DNA of 64,000 bases from Acanthaster planci (lineage: Eukaryota > Echinodermata > Asteroidea > Valvatida > Acanthasteridae). Location: NCBI RefSeq assembly GCF_001949145.1, contig NW_019091359.1:288667-352666 (forward strand), read 5' to 3'. The notes under the pieces are model-generated. The model searched no databases, had not been told where the DNA came from, and saw nothing but the letters and a program-made list of their open reading frames with translations. The position numbers and the translations under genes are program-made. Shown here piece by piece: positions 40,401 to 64,000 of this stretch; the first letter of the stretch is position 1; every line of letters starts with the position of its first letter.

Positions 40401-41521
40401 CTGTCGGTGGCCGGCTGTGTCTGCTTTTCCCATATGTTTTTGTAGGAATTAATCATCCATCGCGGAGCCTGGCGCCAGCTAGGTTTAGTAGCTGTGTCCC
40501 CTGAATGGGGCGGTTCAGCCCGCCACAAAGGGATTTCACACCTCGCGTGTTTTCTCTGGCGCTTATTAATTATGTTAACACTTTAGCCAGTCAACAACAA
40601 TTATCTCTAGCTTGGCGCTGATTGGCTGGAGGTGGGAATGTCGCGCGGTAACTGTCAATCACGAGTGTAATTATTGATAATAGGCCTCTTTGGTACAGAC
40701 ACCCCTGTAGTATGATTTCAAGTGGTGCGATTTCAACAGCGTTAATACCCAAGCCACCCCTCTCGGCGGTGATAGTAATATTGATCAAAATCGTTCGTGT
40801 AGGCTCAAAACAAAACCCTTTACCGTTAGTCCCATCCCGACTGGACACACTATCATTTCAATTGTTTCGTGGTCACGAATCGGGGCCGAAAAACGTGTTT
40901 TAATCCAGCATTTTTGGCGTAATATTCGTGCAGTGGGCCAACAAAGTGGCTGGAAGAACATCGGAGCCTTACGTTATAACAACTCATTCAACGTGCAGTA
41001 GTCTCTTTACTTTGGCCCCTGAACATGGATAAGAACGGTTGCCACGCGCGCACGCATTTTGCGCCTAACCTTTGTAGCTTAGTGATACTCGGTTCGCACT
41101 GTCGACGCCAGTGAACACACAGTGCTCGTCTGCATATAAAATGAGGGAAGGGTCGAACCAGCTACGAAAAGACACTATGTTTTTCTGTTACATGTTTCCA
41201 TTAATGTTTCCCTTCCCGTAAATGCTTGCATCCATTGGGTCATGAGCTATGCCCCTCACGGGTCCTCCCCTGTTCCCTGCCGCTGAACGTGCCGAACGGC
41301 CGGCGGGTTAGCGAACCCTCCTGCTATAGTTTATGCCGACTGCGGGGCCCCTTTGGTACAGTTTAGTGAATGACAACAAGATACCGAGACAACGCTCATT
41401 GTGTGCGCTGGCTCCACTGGCGCCAGCAGTACTTAGGCATTTGCGTCCAAATGGAATGTTGCAACGGCTAATCACCTTAGATGTCCCCGCATCATTTTCA
41501 CGCTTTTAACAGGCCCGCCTA
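31449..41521. other. Intergenic region 5' of Tbx2/3, no gene seen
   Basis: About 10 kb with no supported exon. It has GGTGTGA-type T-box cores at 35087, 35460 and 38472 and a T-site at 40536. The last 1.5 kb (from about 40.0 kb) is richer in CG and in CCAAT, GATA and ATTA-like cores, as expected of a promoter-proximal regulatory region. Confidence 0.65.
40536..40543 (-). promoter_or_regulatory. T-box half-site upstream of Tbx2/3
   Basis: TCACACCT is an exact T-site half (AGGTGTGA on the minus strand), 2.1 kb upstream of the start codon. It sits 80 bp from a reversed CCAAT (ATTGG, 40621-40625) in a stretch that also has GATA-like and ATTA cores. A second exact half lies at 35460-35467 (+). 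One or two such 8-mers are expected by chance in a window this long, so autoregulation is only a possibility. Confidence 0.2.
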
Positions 41522-41540
41522 CCAATGCCTGGCTATAAAT
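41522..41540 (+). promoter_or_regulatory. Candidate distal TATA box upstream of Tbx2/3
   Basis: A CCAAT (41522-41526) is followed closely by CTATAAAT (41533-41540), about 1.1 kb before the start codon. Initiation would fall near 41560-41570. The 8-bp CCAAT-TATA spacing is shorter than usual for paired elements. This is a motif match only and competes with the CCAAT-pair promoter at 42348-42375. Confidence 0.25.
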
Positions 41541-42253
41541 ATTACAATAGGGTGATCGGCGCAGATCGGTTTCGACAAGGGTGAGGTAAAAAATAAAACA
41601 CAAAATTAACCTCACAGAAAATGCAGGCACAATTTACTGCTTTTTGGTAACTGGAACATCATGCTATCCACGAAGAATCCGCTGTGGACAATTGGGAGAA
41701 ATAGTTGAGGAGGCTACTGGAGGTAATTTACTCGAGAAAAAAAACATGACCGTTCAGTGGTAAAAATAGTCAACAGAAACACGAGGTTGAAAAGGATGGG
41801 CCTGGGATTTTGACACCTCTGGCCGTCAGTCTCCGAGTGAGGGGCGTGCCAAACGAGCGCCAACATCGCCGTCCGTGATGACACCGTGCCGACGGTAAAC
41901 CAGCCAGTCACAGGCCAGGCCAAGCATCTATTCTATAGACTGCTCTAGAGACAGGCCGGTCTTGGAGATACACATCACGCACGGTTCGGTCGGGACTTGA
42001 GCGCACCGTGTACTTCAACATCACTGCATTGCGTGCACGGCGTGATGCTGGCCTTATAACTGTATCTCTCGAAACACCGACCAGCAAATTACACTGCGAT
42101 AGTGCGACTGGTATTTGTGGACTACCACGCACACGAGACCAAAAATTACTCGTGCTGATTTTACCGTGCCCTTGCCCGGCGAAGGGGGAAAGTTATGCCC
42201 ACGGGTAACGGAGTGGAATTTTCACCCGTGTTTACGCATTTAAGGACTGATTT

Positions 42254-42294
42254 TCAGCTCTTTTATTTCGTCCCTACATTTTTACGACCTGCAG
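42254..42294 (+). other. Candidate splice acceptor in the Tbx2/3 5' UTR
   Basis: A pyrimidine-rich run (CTCTTTTATTTCGTCCCTAC and onwards) ends in GACCTGCAG at 42294 with no other AG between about 42257 and 42293. It looks like a strong acceptor. If used, the first coding exon would begin at 42295, and a non-coding exon would lie upstream, possibly near the TATA-like box at 41533. Confidence 0.3.
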
Positions 42295-42347
42295 GTTTGA
42301 GTCTTCGGAATAAGCTGTCTTGATCGACCAGCTAGCAGGGGACTCCT

Positions 42348-42375
42348 ATTGGACAGTGCGTGCCAAATAACCAAT
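42348..42375. promoter_or_regulatory. Inverted CCAAT pair, candidate Tbx2/3 proximal promoter
   Basis: ATTGG (42348-42352) and CCAAT (42371-42375) face each other with 18 bp between them, about 270 bp upstream of the start codon at the edge of a CpG-rich block that covers exon 1. NF-Y commonly binds such pairs in TATA-less promoters. Initiation between about 42400 and 42440 would be consistent, but no initiator can be picked with confidence. Confidence 0.4.
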
Positions 42376-42438
42376 CAAGCTGCGTGCCTCATTACTCCAG
42401 CGGTGTTCCTGTCTCGGCTTCGTCGGAGCTGGAGTCGA

Positions 42439-42510
42439 ATGAGTTACTCGGATCCCAGCAGGAAGTACGGGAGACTGGTTAAATCCAGACCTGGCGCAGT
42501 TGTTCGCTAG
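42439..42510 (+). CDS. Upstream ORF in the Tbx2/3 leader (23 codons)
   Basis: ATG at 42439, stop TAG at 42508-42510; encodes a basic 23-residue peptide beginning MSYSDPSRK. It is in a different frame from the main ORF and ends 131 bases before its start. The ATG context (tcgaATGa) is moderate, with A at +4 and G at -3. If the transcript begins upstream of 42439, as the candidate promoter and acceptor suggest, ribosomes must pass or reinitiate after it. It is the only ATG I found between 42295 and 42641. The effect on translation is inferred; the peptide itself is unlikely to have a function. Confidence 0.45.
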   Translation: MSYSDPSRKYGRLVKSRPGAVVR

Positions 42511-42641
42511 TCCGCAGCGGCAGCAGCGGTGATACCTCTGACCGTACTTGGCCGTGTCTGCACGGTAGCTGGCCGGCGCGGCAGACACCGCACGCATCAA
42601 CTCCATCTTCGGGACTCTAACCTCCCGGACTTTCTTTTCGC

Positions 42642-62814
<20,173 letters not shown>

Positions 62815-64000
62815 GTAAACTCACCTCGACTGTATGATACCCCGACGAATCAAATAATACGCACATAGTGAAAGGTAGATTCAAGTTCGGCCTGTGCTCT
62901 GAGTGACCTTCAGTTCATTTTGTTTGCTAAGCCTGGAAAGGCTTTTTGCTTGTTAGCTTGATGAGATAGATGCTGCCATCAGTTTTTCGGTTTCCTTGGT
63001 GATCAAATTAACCCCTCTCCTCACGATGTACATATTTTCCCCCAATCTTTGCCTTTTTTTCCGTGGCGAAAATTCCTTTTAGGTGATGAAATTAATGGCC
63101 TTGTCTGGCTTTCGCAGTTTCTCTTAATTAGGGTACCCCGGTAGAAAATTAATGCCTCCGACGAATTGCGTGGTGCAATAGAAGCCACGTGATGCCGATA
63201 TCGGATTCTGTTCGGGTCGAAGAACTTCATGGAACTAAATGAATCACTCATTTGCGGGCTTTTCGCCGCTTTTTTCTTGCTGCGTGACTCGTCTTTCGAG
63301 ACGATTGGCATAATCTTTGTCACCCGAAACCAGCCACAAATCAAATCTTATACTAAAGGTATTTTCACTCTCTGTTTTTCGTAAATCGGCCTACGCAAGA
63401 ACAGAGTTTTTATGCATTTTTCTCTTGGATGGAGAGTCTGAATATTGATCAACTGCAAAGAAAAAGCAGGAAGGGAGACTGTTTACTTGATGGGCTGTGT
63501 AGGAGAGGATGTTATTTATTCGCAATTAGTCCAAGCTTCATGTTAAGCTGTCCTGCCAACCCAAGTCCGAATAGTAAGGAGAAATGCGTGGGTTTTCTGG
63601 CATTAATTTAATACCCATATTAGCTTTGGGGTCCTTGCATGCATATTATGATAACGGCTCCGTGAGTGACAGGCGAATATTAAACAGTTTATTAGTAGTT
63701 TTACTAGCAATTTTCCTGTTTATGCTTGGCACGAGGGAGACTGTGTATATTTTTCCTTGGGGAGACATGGCCCTATCGCTCTGTCTCGTAAATCATCAAC
63801 CTCTCGTTTGTCTCCGTTGAGTTTCTTCTGACCATTCTCCCTCTTCTCCAAAAACTCATCTTCTGCGGTGAGCTGTTGTGAAATCTATCACTTAGAGGTG
63901 GCAAGTGAAGACTTCTGTGTGTGTATCTAAGAATTTGTATACACTTGACCGTGAGAGATGCGCTGGGGGCAGACAACGCCGACGCCCCTGGCGCGATAAA
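62815..64000 (+). other. Tbx2/3: Tbx2/3 intron 3, 5' part (runs off window)
   Basis: The intron begins with GTAAAC. No acceptor followed by the expected ITQLKID coding block appears before 64000. A patch at 63085-63195 is dense in ATTA-type homeodomain cores and has an E-box CCACGTGA (63185-63192). Confidence 0.85.

Overview
This is animal nuclear DNA: a gene-poor stretch of a marine deuterostome genome. It holds the first three coding exons of one recognisable gene, a Tbx2/3-family T-box transcription factor on the + strand, interrupted by GT-AG introns of about 3.2 kb and 16.1 kb. The gene continues beyond the right edge. Tbx2/3-type sequence places the genome in the animals. The [11 protein letters not shown] variant in exon 3, the CR1/L2-like retroelement and the repeated TAGGCCTA palindrome make me lean towards an ambulacrarian (echinoderm or hemichordate), with cephalochordate as an alternative. 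That placement is an inference.

Layout. Positions 1 to about 41.5 kb contain no gene I can support: no credible exon chain, tRNA or rRNA. This gene-free region carries mobile elements: a 168-bp palindromic MITE in three copies (16.4, 23.2 and 27.6 kb) flanked by TA; one copy of a 118-bp MITE flanked by TTA (21.0 kb; its sister is at 56.2 kb, inside intron 2); a pair of about 190-bp interspersed repeats (7.1 and 25.3 kb); a possible TTAA-flanked, piggyBac-like element (17.5-18.1 kb); a possible hAT-like element (31.2 kb); and a 5'-truncated, frameshifted LINE on the minus strand (23.45-24.69 kb).

The Tbx2/3 locus starts at about 41.5-42.6 kb. It has a TATA-like box, a candidate 5'-UTR splice acceptor, an inverted CCAAT pair, a 23-codon upstream ORF and an in-frame stop just before the start codon. 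Exon 1 (42642-43042) encodes the N-terminus and the start of the T-box. Exon 2 (46273-46540) and exon 3 (62668-62814) encode most of the DNA-binding domain. Reading phase is kept across both junctions, giving 272 codons. The rest of the T-box and the C-terminal regulatory region lie outside the window.

Intron 2 and the upstream region probably hold cis-regulatory DNA, as usual for developmental T-box genes, but individual site calls here are weak motif matches. I found no undescribed multi-gene system. The most interesting points are an eh1-like repressor motif in the Tbx2/3 N-terminus, the uORF and two-AUG arrangement, and the small palindromic transposon families.
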